Source: Chionoecetes opilio
Lineage: Eukaryota; Arthropoda; Malacostraca; Decapoda; Majidae
Direction of reading: 5' to 3'
Assembly (NCBI GenBank): GCA_016584305.1
Contig: JACEEZ010020019.1
Coordinates: 345,368 to 409,367 of the forward strand
DNA length: 64,000 nucleotides
The notes below the pieces were generated by a model that was not told the DNA's origin, searched no databases, and was given only the letters and a program-made list of their open reading frames with translations. This document shows, in pieces, positions 22,672 through 37,468 of the stretch. The number at the start of each line of letters is the position of its first letter. Within the stretch, counting starts at the first letter, position 1. The translations under genes and the position numbers were made by a program.

Positions 22672-25530
22672 TGCCTGTCGTTCTGCTGTGGGAAGGCTTA
22701 GCTGTACTGGAAGGATGGATGCCATCAACTGGGAGCTTTGCTGTCTCTGCCAAGAAGAAAAGGATGAACGGTTGCAAACGCCAAAGGAAGAGGGCCTTGC
22801 TTCAATTGAGAAAGATCTAAATGGTTTTAAAGCCATTGGTGTCATGCCTTCTTGCTTGAAAGTGTGATGGGCTCAGCTTGGTGAGGGCCAGGGCATTGCT
22901 AAGACGCTTCAGAGACACAATGCCAAATATCACAAAGTTTGCAGAACCTACTGCAGTAACTCTCGCCTGAGAAGGTTCACTGAAGAAGAGCATTCTAGTC
23001 ACCAAAGCTCACCTAAGAAACTACGGTCCAGTTTTGCAGTGTCTTCTGCTCCTCAGAAGTCTCCTTGTTGCATAATATGTGAGGGACAGGACCAAAAGAA
23101 TCTACGTAAAGTTGAAACATATAATGTAGACACAAACTTAAGGACCTGGGCTCAGAGCACCAAAAAATTCAATATTCTGGGCAAACTGATTGCCCAGGCA
23201 GCTGATGCCCACGCTGGTGACACTCAATACCATCTAAAGTGTTACTTGCACCTGAGAGAGTCAGCTCGTGCTGAGGATCGCAGAGCATCTGCAGGTCCTC
23301 CTGCCCCTCACTTCAATTTAGTTGTCATTGCGCAAATTGTTGCTTTAGTCGAGGACTCTGACTCAGTCTTCAAACTGTCTGCTCTGCGGCAGTTATATAG
23401 AACACTTGTGGAGGAACAGGGAGTACCTGTTCTGATACCAGGGAACCACATGCCACACGGTTCAAGGAGTATCTTCTGAAGCTGCTTCCTGAGTGGACAG
23501 AGCTCTCCCAGGGCAAGGAAGTCTATATTTCTAGCAACCAGAAGGTTGGAGATCTACTAGCTGAAGCCCATAAGTCCCAGATAGGTCAGGATGATGCTTT
23601 GTTGTTGATGCGAGCAGCAGTAATACTTAGGAAATGCTGTCTCGAGAGGCAAAAACCATTTACTGGTTCTTTTGCCTCTGATTCCCTGACATCTCCCATC
23701 CCTGGACAGCTGAGAAGCTTCCTCAACATACTGCTCCAGGGCCCCGCAATCTTGCGTGAACTCAGCAATGAGGAGTTGCAGGCGCAGGTACAAGGCAGGG
23801 CAAGAGTTGCAAGCGCCATTGCTCAGCAAATTATTTATAATACCTGCAGTAGTTCACATCATGCCACAAAGTCAAGCAACATCCGTCAAAACAAAGAACA
23901 TGAGACCCCTTTCCCTTTGTACCAGGGCCTCAAGCTGCATGGTGAGGGTAGGCAGAAGAAAGCGATCAATAATTCCAATGCCTTTGGGGTTTCTGTGTCT
24001 TACAGTCGTGTCGTGGAGATCAGGCGATCCATGGCACGAGCAGTGGTCAAAAAGGTTGTCCAGGATGGAGTTGTGCTGCCCACAAACATCCTTAGTGGGG
24101 TCTTCGTGACCTTTGATGTAGACAACTTGGATAGCAACAACCAAGGTAACTTCTCCCGGGATGAGTTCCATGGGACAGCAATCAGCGTGACAAACCACCT
24201 GTCTTGGGACAACAAAGGAGTACAGCGACCCTCTATCCAGCTGGATCCTACAGACACTTCTGTACCACAACTTCCTGAATCATACTCGGTGGTTCAGCCA
24301 GCTGAATTCCAAAGCAATGCTTTGCATGTACCATGTACTCCTAATCTCAATTCTCGGCCATCTCATAATCTGCTACATGGAGCCAAAGTCAAGGATGAGT
24401 CCTGGATGGCACATGTGTCCACAGTGCTGAAACAGGACACATTGCCTGAAGGTGAAGTCATCACATGGTCAGGCTACAACTCCCGACTCATGAGTGATGA
24501 CTGTGTGAAGCCTAAGGCAGTGATAGGGGTTCTACCTCTCTTCCCTGACAAAGCAGCCACACCTTCTATGATGAAACATGCAATGCATCTCACAATGCAA
24601 GGCACAGAGGCCTTCAACCCTGGTCAAACTCCTGTGCTTGGTGGTGACCAGCCTCTGTATGCCATCGCTAAGCAGCTGCAGTGGTCATTCCCTGACACAA
24701 TGGGGGAAGATAAGCTGGTCCTGATGATGGGCGCTCTACACATAGAGGACAAAAATTAATGCACCTGATGATTGGTAGTTGCTGCGGGACTCTGGGTGGA
24801 GCAACATTCTTACTCAGGCCCAGGTCCTCACATCTGGCCGTGCCCAGTCCGTGCTTGATGAGCATCATATAAAGCGCACTCGCTATGCTCACCAGGCCTT
24901 TGTCATGGGTCTGTATCTCCTCAGTCAGAAGTCATACTCCAATTACTGTTCTGGTGTTGAGGGACCACCTGAGACTCTAGAGATGTGGACTCAAAGGTCC
25001 AGAACTCACAATTCCATGTTCAAGTTCTGGTCTACCATCGTGGACCTGGAGCTCCTAATGTGCCGCTTCATCCGCTCTCTCCGTGAGGGAGACTTCCTGC
25101 TGTATGTGCAGGTCTGTGATGAGCTGTGCTTCTGGTTCCATGTGATGGACCACACAAACTATGCTCGTTGGCTACCAGTGCATGTGCGGGATATGGTCCA
25201 GTTGCCTGAGAAACACCCACGGTTGTATGCTGAGTTTCTCAAGGGGAACTTTGTTGTCCAGAAGTCACCTCACAAGTTCAGCCTCATTGGCAAGGACCAA
25301 TCTCATGAGCAGTCGAACAAGAACCTTCAGGCCCATGGTGGTGCAGTTGGTCTGTATGAAAACCCTGAGGCCCTCGCTCTTTTCATGCTAGCAGGTCCCG
25401 ACTGCTGTCGATGTATCGAGGAGTTGAGGCTGTGTTGGACACAGCAAGCTCGCGCACTGCCCATCACGAAGAAGCAAGTGCTTTGCAGACTAAGTACAAG
25501 AAAGATGTTCTGTCATTTGTGGAGATAGTT
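22672..25530 (+). pseudogene. Academ-like transposase: Cys/His-rich N-terminus and DDE core
   Basis: A likely splice acceptor (TTCTTCTTTTATTTCAG) ends at 22671, and the first ATG after it is at 22715. Reading through one stop (22863-22865), the N-terminus has CCLCQEEK, KYHKVCRTYC, then PCCIICEG and YHLKCYLHL. These are paired C-x2-C and H-x3-C motifs as in the Cys8 region of Academ transposases. Frameshifts occur near 23440 and 24757. The core shows FDVDNLDSN (Asp codon 24115-24117), LMMGALHIED (24724-24750) and HEQSNKN (Glu codon 25307-25309), plausible DDE acids. GGAVGLYENPEAL follows. The coding continues after another shift near 25405 into the nuclease part without an intergenic gap, implying one polyprotein-like product. 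Motif assignment to catalytic roles is inference. Confidence 0.75.
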
Positions 25531-27224
25531 AAACAGCTAGGTAATCCCTTTGACAATGGCCATGAGCTTATGGCTCTACACACACAGGAGGTCATGAAAG
25601 ATGAGGTTGTTGCATCGCTTGCCCAGCTTCATAACCTTGGAAAAGATCTGCATGCCAAGTTTGTAACACAGACTCTAGAGCAGGACACTTTGTCAATAAC
25701 AAACACTCTCAAACGCCAAAATGTCCTCACATTTGCCAATCGCCCTGTTACCGCCAAAAAGGGAGGCACATCAGGCAGTGCTCAGAGAAACTCTACCCTC
25801 ATAACCAGGCTTTTCCTGTCCTTGCAGTCTCGACCTGATGCAGACATGCAAGACTTTTTCCGTTATGAGAATCAGAGAGAACCACCTAGTCTCTCAAACC
25901 AAGGATTACTCAGGTCTGGCAAAAAGTTGGACATTCTAGAGCACCTAAAGGCACCCGTCGCTCAGCTGCAGCCAAAGCAGCCACAGTTGTGGTACTTGAC
26001 ATGGCAGCTGTTGTTCACATGGTGCGGCCGACCTCAGCACACACATTCACTGCTTATGTGTCACAGCATTTGGTGCCATTTGTGGAGACACAGGCTACTC
26101 CAACTTTCACACGGGTAGATGCTGTCTGAGACACCTACCCAGAGGACAACCTCAAAACCCTGACACACCATCGTCGTGGCTTAGGCCCACGTACCAGGAT
26201 TGGGGATGGCTAGACCCGTATTCCAAAGCAGTACTGGAACACTGGGTTCCTCAAGAATACTGACAACAAGAGGGAACTGTTCCCCTTCCTGAGTGCACAG
26301 ATTGTGAAGCAGGATCTGGGTGGGAGGCTTCTCCTCAGCACCAACAAGGAGAGTGTTCTCTCCAACAAACAACATGACGTGTCTGGTCTTCAGCCATGTA
26401 ACCACATTGAGGCTGATACCAGGATACTGCTCCATCTTGCCCATGCAGCACAGCAGCGCCACCAGGTTGCCTTGGTGCGCACAGTCGACAGTGATGTGGT
26501 CATCCTGGCTATTCACTTCTTTTCATCACTTGGGCTGTCCCAGTTGTGGGTCTGTCTCGGGAGTGGGAAGAAGATGCGTGACATTCCTATCCACACTCTC
26601 TCTGCCCAGCTGGGACCATCACAGTGCCTCGCACTGCCACTATTCCACGCGGTCACAGGCTGTGACACTGTGTCACACTTCCTGGGATGTGGCAAGAAGT
26701 CAGCCTGGTCAGCCTGGCAGAGCACACCAGGACTGACGGACACCCTTGTTGCCCTCACCAGTGAACCCCAAGAGCTCAGCCCACAGTCCCAGCACATGTT
26801 TACTCTAGAGCGCTTTGTTGTAGTCATGTACAGCAAGGGCTGTGGTCTGGTAAACGTCAATGAGGCTAGGTTTCGACTCTTCACAAGTGGGAAGAAGACA
26901 CTAGAGGCCTTACCACCAACACAAGCTGCTCTGTATCAACACATCCGCAGAGCAATGCTGCAGGCCAGCTTCTTCTGGAGTCAGGCAACGTCTGTCCACC
27001 AGGACATCCCTGACTTCCATGCCTGGGGGTGGCACAAGGACAGCACTGGTGGGTGGTTGCCCTTCTGGACATCCTTTGAGGACAGCAGCAAGGCCTGTTC
27101 CATCCTTTTGCAGTGTGGCTGTGCGAAGTCATGCACAGGGAACTGCAAGTGCTGCAGAGCTGGCGTTCATTGCACAGGTTTGTGCAAATGCGAAGGTGGA
27201 TGTGTGAACAATGAGGATTCATGA
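25411..27224 (+). pseudogene. Academ-like XPG/FEN1-type nuclease with C-terminal CXC domain
   Basis: Frame 1 (25411 to about 25960) leads by frameshift into frame 3, which runs to the stop at 27224 with two internal stops (26128, 26212). FEN1-like landmarks appear in order: VVLDMAAVVHMV (first Asp), RVDAV-stop-DTYPEDNLK (second Asp; the stop sits where Trp/Phe is expected), HIEADTRILLHLA (Glu/Asp pair, Glu codon 26409-26411), TVDSDVVILA (Asp pair, 26487-26495) and TGCDTVSHFLG (Asp codon 26664-26666). In FEN1/XPG these positions coordinate two metal ions for flap cleavage. The C-terminus has CGCAKSCTGNCKCC and CTGLCKCEGGC, a single tesmin/TSO1-like CXC module expected to bind zinc and DNA. The nuclease assignment is by motif order, not by alignment. 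Confidence 0.65.
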
Positions 27225-27639
27225 ATCAGTGTGACCCCAGTCACAGCACGTGATACGATTGATACATTTATTGATTGATTTATTTACTGCCTTTTTGATT
27301 GGATAGTGTTTGTCTTTAGTAGCATAATCCTAACTATATCTAAGTTAAGAAGTGCAGTGTGACATATATGAGGACATTTCCTCACCTATTGTGTATGACT
27401 ATATTTACCGTACTATTAACAATATAGTATAGGGAACTTATATAAATTACCCCCCTGCGGGTTGTGTGCGTATCGAACTGCAATAAGTAGCAATATGTCA
27501 TAACATTCTGTGTCCTAAGGGAAAACTTATGTACCTCGTTTAGGCTGCATTATTCTAATTATTAAATGTATTAAACAGTTCCAGTGTTTTTACTATCCTC
27601 GTATCAGTAGTATATCCAAAAGGCACTCCAAAGCCAAAG
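27225..27639. other. 3' untranslated part of the Academ-like element
   Basis: About 415 bp of AT-rich sequence between the stop codon and the right inverted repeat. No additional gene or clear polyadenylation cluster is visible. Confidence 0.5.
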
Positions 27640-28001
27640 GCCTGACAGTTATGCAAAATTCATTATAATATTCACCGGCGGCCATATTGGATTTTCCAAT
27701 TCGGCGATCCCTGTCAAGGTTACTGTCAAATAGGCATCAGATTTAGAATCAGTGAGGTCCAAAACCCTAGAAAAGTGCTTTTAATTGTAATTATGTGATT
27801 TTTGGTTGGGTAGTAACGGAAAAGTCAGCTTTTGAGTGGCGGCCATTTTGAATTGTCGAATATGGCGAACCTATTGAAAATTGGCTTTGGCTCCCGGCAG
27901 ATTTGAATTCAGCAGGTGACAAGCTACAAGTATGTCAAATTTCATGCTTGTAGACAAATTTGCACAATACCGCCTTAAAATCCCCCTAACAGACCAGACT
28001 A
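27640..28001. repeat. Right terminal inverted repeat of the Academ-like element
   Basis: Inverted partner of 22266-22640; ends CCCCTAACAGACCAGACTA, followed by the AGG target duplication at 28002-28004. Similarity is interrupted by small indels (for example extra bases near 27970-27980). Confidence 0.85.
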
Positions 28002-28019
28002 AGGCGGCATGCCGCGTAT

Positions 28020-28140
28020 TCCCTTTGTCGGGCCGCTCGCCCCGGCCCAATGCGGGGAGATTGACTCAAAACGTTGCGATTAAACGCGTCGACTCATTGC
28101 ACTTTCAGGCTTTCTATCTAATTGATACACAAAAATAGAT
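28020..28140. repeat. Dispersed repeat, also at 44100-44190 (inverted)
   Basis: The minus strand here (TGTGTATCAATTAGATAG, AAAGCCTGAAAGTGCAATGA, TCAATCTCCCCGC) matches the plus strand at 44106-44186 with few changes. It is also an inner part of the 43789-44659 TIR element. Confidence 0.75.
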
Positions 28141-28172
28141 TAAAAATATGACTGGCTAGGTAGGGGCTATAG

Positions 28173-28180
28173 TTATAGGG
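28173..28180. repeat. hAT target-site duplication, left
   Basis: TTATAGGG, identical to 34229-34236 on the other side of the hAT element. Confidence 0.85.
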
Positions 28181-28459
28181 CAGGGGTTCTCAAACTTTTT
28201 CTCGTTAAGTACCCCCAGAGCTATAAGACCTTCTACCGTACCCCCATTAATCTGACACCGAATATGGAATTGTAATATACTAAGACTAGTTCAATATACA
28301 TTGGTACTGTAATGGATATTAAAAAAATGGTTCAAATTATAATGACCTTATTCAGCAGTAGCATCGACATCACAAGCAATTTAGAATGAATGATACTACA
28401 AATGCAGAAATGAAACTGTGCTGTAGTATAGTTACTTTAATGCTGACAAGTATTAAATT

Positions 28460-30555
<2,096 letters not shown>

Positions 30556-30671
30556 AACGGTATCTGGAAGGCAAAAAATATGATATCACTGGAGCTGACA
30601 CGTAGTTATAGTATCGCCAATGTAATAAGAAAACAATAAAAACACAATTAGCCACTCGTGTTATCACCACC

Positions 30672-31033
30672 CAGGGGCGTAGCTAGACATTTTGAGGCCC
30701 GGGGGGCTTACTTCCTGGAGGGGCCCCCTCTAAAGTTTCCAGGTGTTTGGGGACGGGGCGAGTGAAGCGAGCCCAACCAGCTGGAGGGGTTCGGGGAATT
30801 TGTTTTGGAAAATGAACATATTTTGGTGCATTTAGACACTTTCTGAGACTTCTTTCAATGCCCATAAATCCTTTTTAATCTGATTTATTTTCAGCACTGA
30901 TTGAGTGCTGAATTATTTTCAGCACTGCAGATCAGCACTGATTGAGTGATGCATTTGGGGGCCCCCCTCTCTTGGGGACCCGGGGGGGCGATTTCAAATA
31001 GCCCCCCTCGCCCCCCCCTTAGCTACGCCACTG
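30672..31033. mobile_element. hAT-type MITE, 362 bp
   Basis: Ends CAGGGGCGTAGCTA and TTAGCTACGCCACTG are inverted. The 8 bp direct repeat TCACCACC flanks it exactly (30664-30671 and 31034-31041). It contains GC-rich runs and a local duplication of CAGCACTGATTGAGTG (about 30894 and 30930). No coding capacity. Confidence 0.85.
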
Positions 31034-31832
31034 TCACCACCCACGTTAGATAACACATCAGAAACCTCATTACCACCACTATAAAAAGAAGAAACAGCTT
31101 GCTAACTATATAGCACTTTATAAATTTTTAGTGACTAAAAAGTCCATACATCAGCCAATACTAATAACATCTGATCAACTGTTGAGTAGCCACACATACA
31201 GTATATATTTTTAAAGACTATTGTTAATTTTTTGAATAAAACTTTACCAAAAAACACTTTTTAATATCATAGTCATTAAATTATACTTAATATTTTCAAC
31301 TTAGGAATGTAGCCCTTGATTATAACATTATTTTTATGAAAATTAATTCCGGATTAAAAACGATCATCAGGAACCAATTAATTTTTAATGGGGAAATTAA
31401 TTCTCCATAAAAATAATGTAAGGAGTTATAAACATACCTCATTTAGAAAGTGCTGAAGACAGTGGGGCAACAACTATGACTATGTGTCTCAGTGCCTGCC
31501 GACAAACTGACGCCAGATTGCAAATCTGCTACCCAGGGCTTTCACGGGTGAACATTTTTTTACCCTAATTTTTTTTTAAACGCCCTAAAAATTATCGAAA
31601 TACCCTAGAATTGTTTTCATTATCTTTAATAATGCAAATTTTGTCACTGTGCATGCTTTGAGGTTCTTGCCAATCCTTATCCACTAATTATTTTATAATT
31701 ATAAAGCTACTAGGCATCTCAGCAACTTCTCTAGAGATGCCAGATATTTCCACGAACTCCAGTCGAGATAGAAAGTGACAACAGTAATTCATACTCTGGA
31801 AAGATAAAATTGCATTATCGATGTTTCTATAT

Positions 31833-33089
31833 AGGCGTTTTCTGCGGGGGAGCAAGATAAATTTCGCTTGCAAGCGGTCACTTTTCTCTTGCTGTATCCC
31901 AGCAGAAAACGTTCGACCGTCGCCTGCTCCATGAGATGGCGACGCGGCGGCTGAGATGTAAGCAAAACAAAGATCAAATGACTATTTTGACCCTCTAGAT
32001 ATTTTCACACTGGGACGCATCCTATACCGTTATAGTCAGAAAAGTGTGCAGATTCAGGAAGTGTGCTTAGAAATGTAATGTGATCATAAAAAGCCGAGCA
32101 ATGAGGTGATGAAGCCAAACAAGTGTGAAAAAATGTTTATGCACTGTTTTACTTAACCCTTGTTTTCGAATACTTGTACTTACATTACAGTTATAAATGT
32201 ATACTAATGCGATGCAAAACTTCCTAAGGAAGCCGATAGTAGTCTCAGTGTTTCTTAATATCCAATGGTATTGTCAGCAAATCGGGTAAGAGTGAGGTGT
32301 GTAAAGTTGTTGGTTTTTGTTTGTTGACAAGTCACACATTCCAGTGTTTTTTTTATTTTTTTTATTTTTTTATTTTTATTTATTTACATCTATTACATAA
32401 ATATATATACATATACATATACATATGCACATACATACACATACACATACATACACATACAGCCAGTAATAAATGAGCGGGCATCAGCCCGCCGCTGTAG
32501 CCGCAGCCACAGTCAGGTCACAGGTGGGCGGGGCGTGAGGTCACTCCCGCTCCTTAGTGTTCATCGGGGGGGTGGGGCGGCACGCGCCACCTCCAGCAGC
32601 AGGTGCAAATTTTTTTGAAACTGCCATACGAGGGCGGCCGCGCTTTCCGGGCCGACGCGCTGTCTGAGCCGTTCTGTAGCGGGGCAGGAAAGCAGGTAGT
32701 GGGTCAGGGGATGTGGGGCCAGTGTTTACCTCCAGCTGTTCGAATGCATATAAAGCAATATATACAGCTGTGACGATTATATTTTCCTTAATTACACGCC
32801 GCAACCTCCCTTATTTGATTCAAACTTTTATGATAAGACATTAAAATAAGAAAGTGTAATTGATTTTGTCGAAAGTACACTGTTGTCATTCTTTTATTGA
32901 AGCAGAAAGCATCGCCACGTCAGCCGAACGCTGACGCACTTCACTCACTTCTCGCTTGCTCCCGCAAGAAATTTCTTGCGGGTCGGGCAATCATCTTCCC
33001 TGGATGATTGAACAGCAAGCGAAATTTGAGCATATTAAAATTTTTCTCTTGCAAGAGAAATTTCTCTTGCTCCCCCGCAGAAAACGCCT
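31833..33089. mobile_element. Harbinger-like element, about 1.26 kb
   Basis: The left end AGGCGTTTTCTGCGGGGGAG and right end CTCCCCCGCAGAAAACGCCT are inverted over about 25 bp, and both continue with AAGA/TCTT. The same end family bounds the short element at 44665-44904. The flanking triplets (TAT and TTT) are not identical, so the target duplication is degraded. The interior holds an AT/CATA repeat (about 32400-32465) and no recognised gene. Confidence 0.65.
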
Positions 33090-33093
33090 TTTA

Positions 33094-34026
<933 letters not shown>

Positions 34027-34236
34027 TTAACCATATATACTATTCCCCACTCCACCACCTTCACACTCACATCCTGTTTGAACGTGAACCGACATGATAC
34101 GGGACACAGCTTCGTCATACTCTCTCTGCAAATTTCTGTTTACAATACTTTTTCGTGAGCCATCATCACCCGTGGAAAACTTCCTGCGAACCCCTGGGGG
34201 TTCGCGAACTCCAGTTTGAGAACCCTTGTTATAGGG

Positions 34237-34752
34237 TATATAGGGCTTCACGCTCGAGCGCAACATGCCGCCTCCTCCTATTAGTGGAGCGGCTTAGAGC
34301 CAAAAATTTAGCTTGACCCCTCCACACTTTAGAACAAGGCAAATTAGGTATCATTGGATTCGTTAGGATGTCTACTTTGTGAAAAACGATGTTTTACAGT
34401 CAGATTCTAATTCAAACATTGCCATTTAACCCATTTCACCCATTTCACCCATACAAAATTGAGAATTTTTGAATATCTTAAAAATTGTTATTTTGGCACT
34501 TACAAAGATTGAAAACTTGGTAACATCACATTAATTCCTTTCTGCCAAGTACACTCTCACAATATATGGGGTTGAAACCCACTTTAATGGTGTTTTGGAC
34601 CCCCAAATACCCCAAAATTAGGGGTTTTACCCATTTTTTGGCCATTTTTGACTAGTACTTTGTCTTCAGTTATACAAAGAAACCCTTGCGCAAAACGTTA
34701 CACTCATTGTTACTTTATCACTTTCTAATTGTGTATGTTTTTTTCCTTGCAG
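34237..34752. other. 5' non-coding region upstream of an Academ-like coding stretch
   Basis: AT-rich sequence with repeated CATTTCACCCAT (near 34435) and pyrimidine tracts. It ends in TTTTTTTCCTTGCAG at 34738-34752, a good splice acceptor directly before the coding part. No terminal repeat of an element was recognised. Confidence 0.4.
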
Positions 34753-35829
34753 GTTGAAGAAAGTATGGAACCACCAGAAGAACCCACTCAGAAGAGGAGA
34801 AGAACGAGTCTTTGCGAATGCTGCGTATTTTGCGAGACTTCATTATCCAAAACCAAAGCTGATAACCCAGCTGTCCAGAATCCTGGAGTCGAAGGATTGA
34901 AATCCATTCTGAAAGCTGCCGAACTTCGTAAAGATGGTGTCTATGATCGGCTGTTTCCAGTGAAAAACGACATCCTAAAAGGAGATACTGTTATCAAATT
35001 CCACCAAAAGTGCAGAGCAAATTATACGAACAAGAGGAATATCCAGATAGCCTAAAGAAACACTGGTACATGTGCTGACGCTGACGATGGCGCAACAGTT
35101 AGTGGGCCTACGGTTGGACTGTCTCGTCTCTGGCGATATGACACGTCGCAATTTGACATTCGATCAAGCTGTTTCATATGTGGGAGATCACATAGCTGGA
35201 AGGAGAAACTGTCGAACGTCTCAACTGGGACGGGGTCCACCACACGGCAAAGAGTGCTTGATGCAGCCATTCAGAGAAACGACTATGAGATTCAAATGCG
35301 AATGCTGTCAAGCACTGATTTGTTTGCAATGGATGCAAAATATCATCGCTCTTGCTATTCGCATTACATCTCGCTTACCAATATTAAAGCTGCTAGTGCT
35401 AGGGCTAAAGTTGATAAATCTGACAATGCGTGTGCCTTCAAAAGTTTGTGTAAGGAGATTGAAGAGACTGTCCTGTTCAAAACCATCTCTATCACAACCT
35501 TGTCTGTCCTGAATGAACGATTGGTCGCTATATCAGCAGAGGTCAACTCTAAAACCAACGAGTCTTGTACTACATGGAGATTGAAGGAGAAATTACAGAA
35601 GCATTTCGGAGACAGGATTTCATTCATCGTCCAGCCTGGGAAGTCTGATTTTGTATGCTCAGGGGATATCACAGTTGCCGAGGCCTTGAAACACGTTGTG
35701 AGGCTACAAGTGCATGTAAATGAAATTGGTGAATGTGAACTCGAATCCTCTGATGATGTCTATGTGTTGCCTGAATTTCGGGGTAACTCCTATGGGGAGT
35801 TTAGAACTGGTCAACGTTTTTTTGAATGA
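34753..35829 (+). pseudogene. Academ-like protein, N-terminal Cys/His-rich part only
   Basis: Frame 1 is open from the acceptor at 34753; the first good ATG is at 34765. One TAA (35053-35055) interrupts it; otherwise it is continuous to TGA at 35827-35829. It has LCECCVFCETSL, KFHQKCRANYTN, SSCFICGRSH and AKYHRSCYSHYIS: two C-x2-C plus H-x3-C pairs in the same order as the N-terminus of the 22715 protein (CCLC/KYHKVC, CCIIC/YHLKC). It then continues as a charged helical region to VYVLPEFRGNS. The DDE and nuclease parts are missing. It is either a truncated transposon of a different subfamily or a host gene derived from one. With a single stop codon in about 350 codons, it is less decayed than the neighbours. 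Confidence 0.6.
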
Positions 35830-37468
35830 TATTACTTGATTATGATTTGACAAAAGATTACAACTTGAATGGAGGATTTACCTTAGTCTTATGACTTCAC
35901 TATGTGATTATAGTTTGACCATGTCTCACTGCGGAGAGTATTGAAATGAGGGATGTATTTAAGGGGAAGGGGTAAGGGTTAGGTTAAGGGAAAACAGGGG
36001 GGTGAGTTAAGGGGGAAGCTGCCACCAGTCCAGGCGAGTAGTTCACTGGGTTACTCCCTGGGCACGTTTGAATAATATTAATATTAGATTTATCTTGGTA
36101 GTCGTGACTGGTACGTGGAATTATACCGAGTAAGGCTGACTCTTTTGGAAGTGTGGGGAATTACTGTCCTAACACAGAATAATCACCTGGGGTTTTATAA
36201 TAAACACAAGAACTATATTTGCAAACATCATCCTATTTATTTATACTGAAATAGTATGTCTCTTGCTTGAGATCATATTCAACATATGAGGGTTAATCCA
36301 ACACCGGAAAACTCTAATCGGATGTAAGAAAAAACTTTACATCCTGATACAGGAAACTCTTCCTATGTGATGAAAGGAAGCTCTTATGAGCATAACTCTC
36401 CTCACTGGATCCTATTTAATGAATTATCCTACACTTAGGTAACATACCGCTTAATATTTATAATTACACATGGAAGATATATATATAGGAGAGAAAATGT
36501 GAGAGTACTGGGTTGTGTGTGTATTCACAAGACCACATGGCTTGAAGAGGACACGAGCGAGCCTCTTCCTACAGGAAGGATGAATGTAGACTCCTCCGTC
36601 GAAGCCTACAAGGAGGTTGAGCGGGGACTCGTTAATAATACTTATAAGGATGGGTAGACCTCCCTTACGTTAGCGTAAACTAAACATTGTTACTCATATT
36701 TGAAAATATAGATAACAAGGAAAAGGGGGGGGGGGGAGAACAGGAGCGAATGTGGAGCGACTTACCTACAAGAAGGATGAGCGGGGACTGGCGTCTCACG
36801 GCGTTACACCGCCCGAGGCAGAAAAAAAAGGGGAATCGTTTGAAGGGTCTAGACGTGACCTCAAATGAAGAGCTTATAATCACAAACTAACTAATAAAAA
36901 TAATGAAACTCGTGTACCTAAGACAAGGCTGCCTATAATACAGACCTGTTACTTTCATATAGAAGAATTTAATATGTTTAATCTGATACCCAAGAAGGGT
37001 GGTTTTATATGTAATGTCGACAGTCCGAACGCGTTTTCAAGAGTGAGAGGGTATGAAATATGTAGCATAGAAATTTGGTAGGCTTTCATTTTAGCGCGTA
37101 TCTTTACTAACACGTCCATGTATGACCATAACCGATAACGATAGGGATTATTTTGAAAGACATTAAGAATCTGGGAGTGTTACTTGGTCTGATCAGATAG
37201 CTGGGGAAAGATGAAAAGATTTGAAATCATTAGTTATCATGGATCGCAGAATAATTATCCCACGGATCTTGCCTCGCATACGGGATGTCGGGGGGGGGGG
37301 GAGGACTGGAAAGAAGGAAGAAAGAAAATGGCGGAAGAAGGAAAGAAGATAAACAAAATGGTGGTTTAGGAAGAAAGGCGATGAGTCACCCGTGAAACAA
37401 AAAAAATGAACTACTTACAAGACATAACTCGGGAATTTTATGATAATAATTCTCATACTATCTCTCCC
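35830..37468. other. Non-coding stretch, no gene recognised
   Basis: 36541-36800 has two loosely similar segments (GAAGGATGA ... GAGCGGGGACT at about 36575-36628 and 36773-36789), perhaps part of an LTR or a tandem duplication. G-runs occur at 36724 and 37290. The downstream Gypsy fragment starts without visible LTR. Confidence 0.45.

Larger units (their letters stand above)
22266..28001 (+). mobile_element. Academ-like DNA transposon, complete but decayed (5,736 bp)
   Basis: The ends TAGTCTGGTCTGTTAGGGG (left) and CCCCTAACAGACCAGACTA (right) are inverted copies, flanked on both sides by the direct repeat AGG, a 3 bp target duplication. Long inverted repeats of about 370 bp follow (separate entries). 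Between them one plus-strand coding stretch carries a Cys/His-rich N-terminus, a DDE-type core, an XPG/FEN1-like nuclease and a CXC domain. Academ elements have 3-4 bp target duplications, and the AcademX lineage encodes an XPG nuclease (established knowledge), so AcademX is the best home. Several frameshifts and stops make this copy inactive. Confidence 0.8.

Noticed and set aside
32541..32804. 87-codon minus-strand frame, basic and proline-rich
   Set aside because: Lies within a Harbinger-like element, no recognisable domain.
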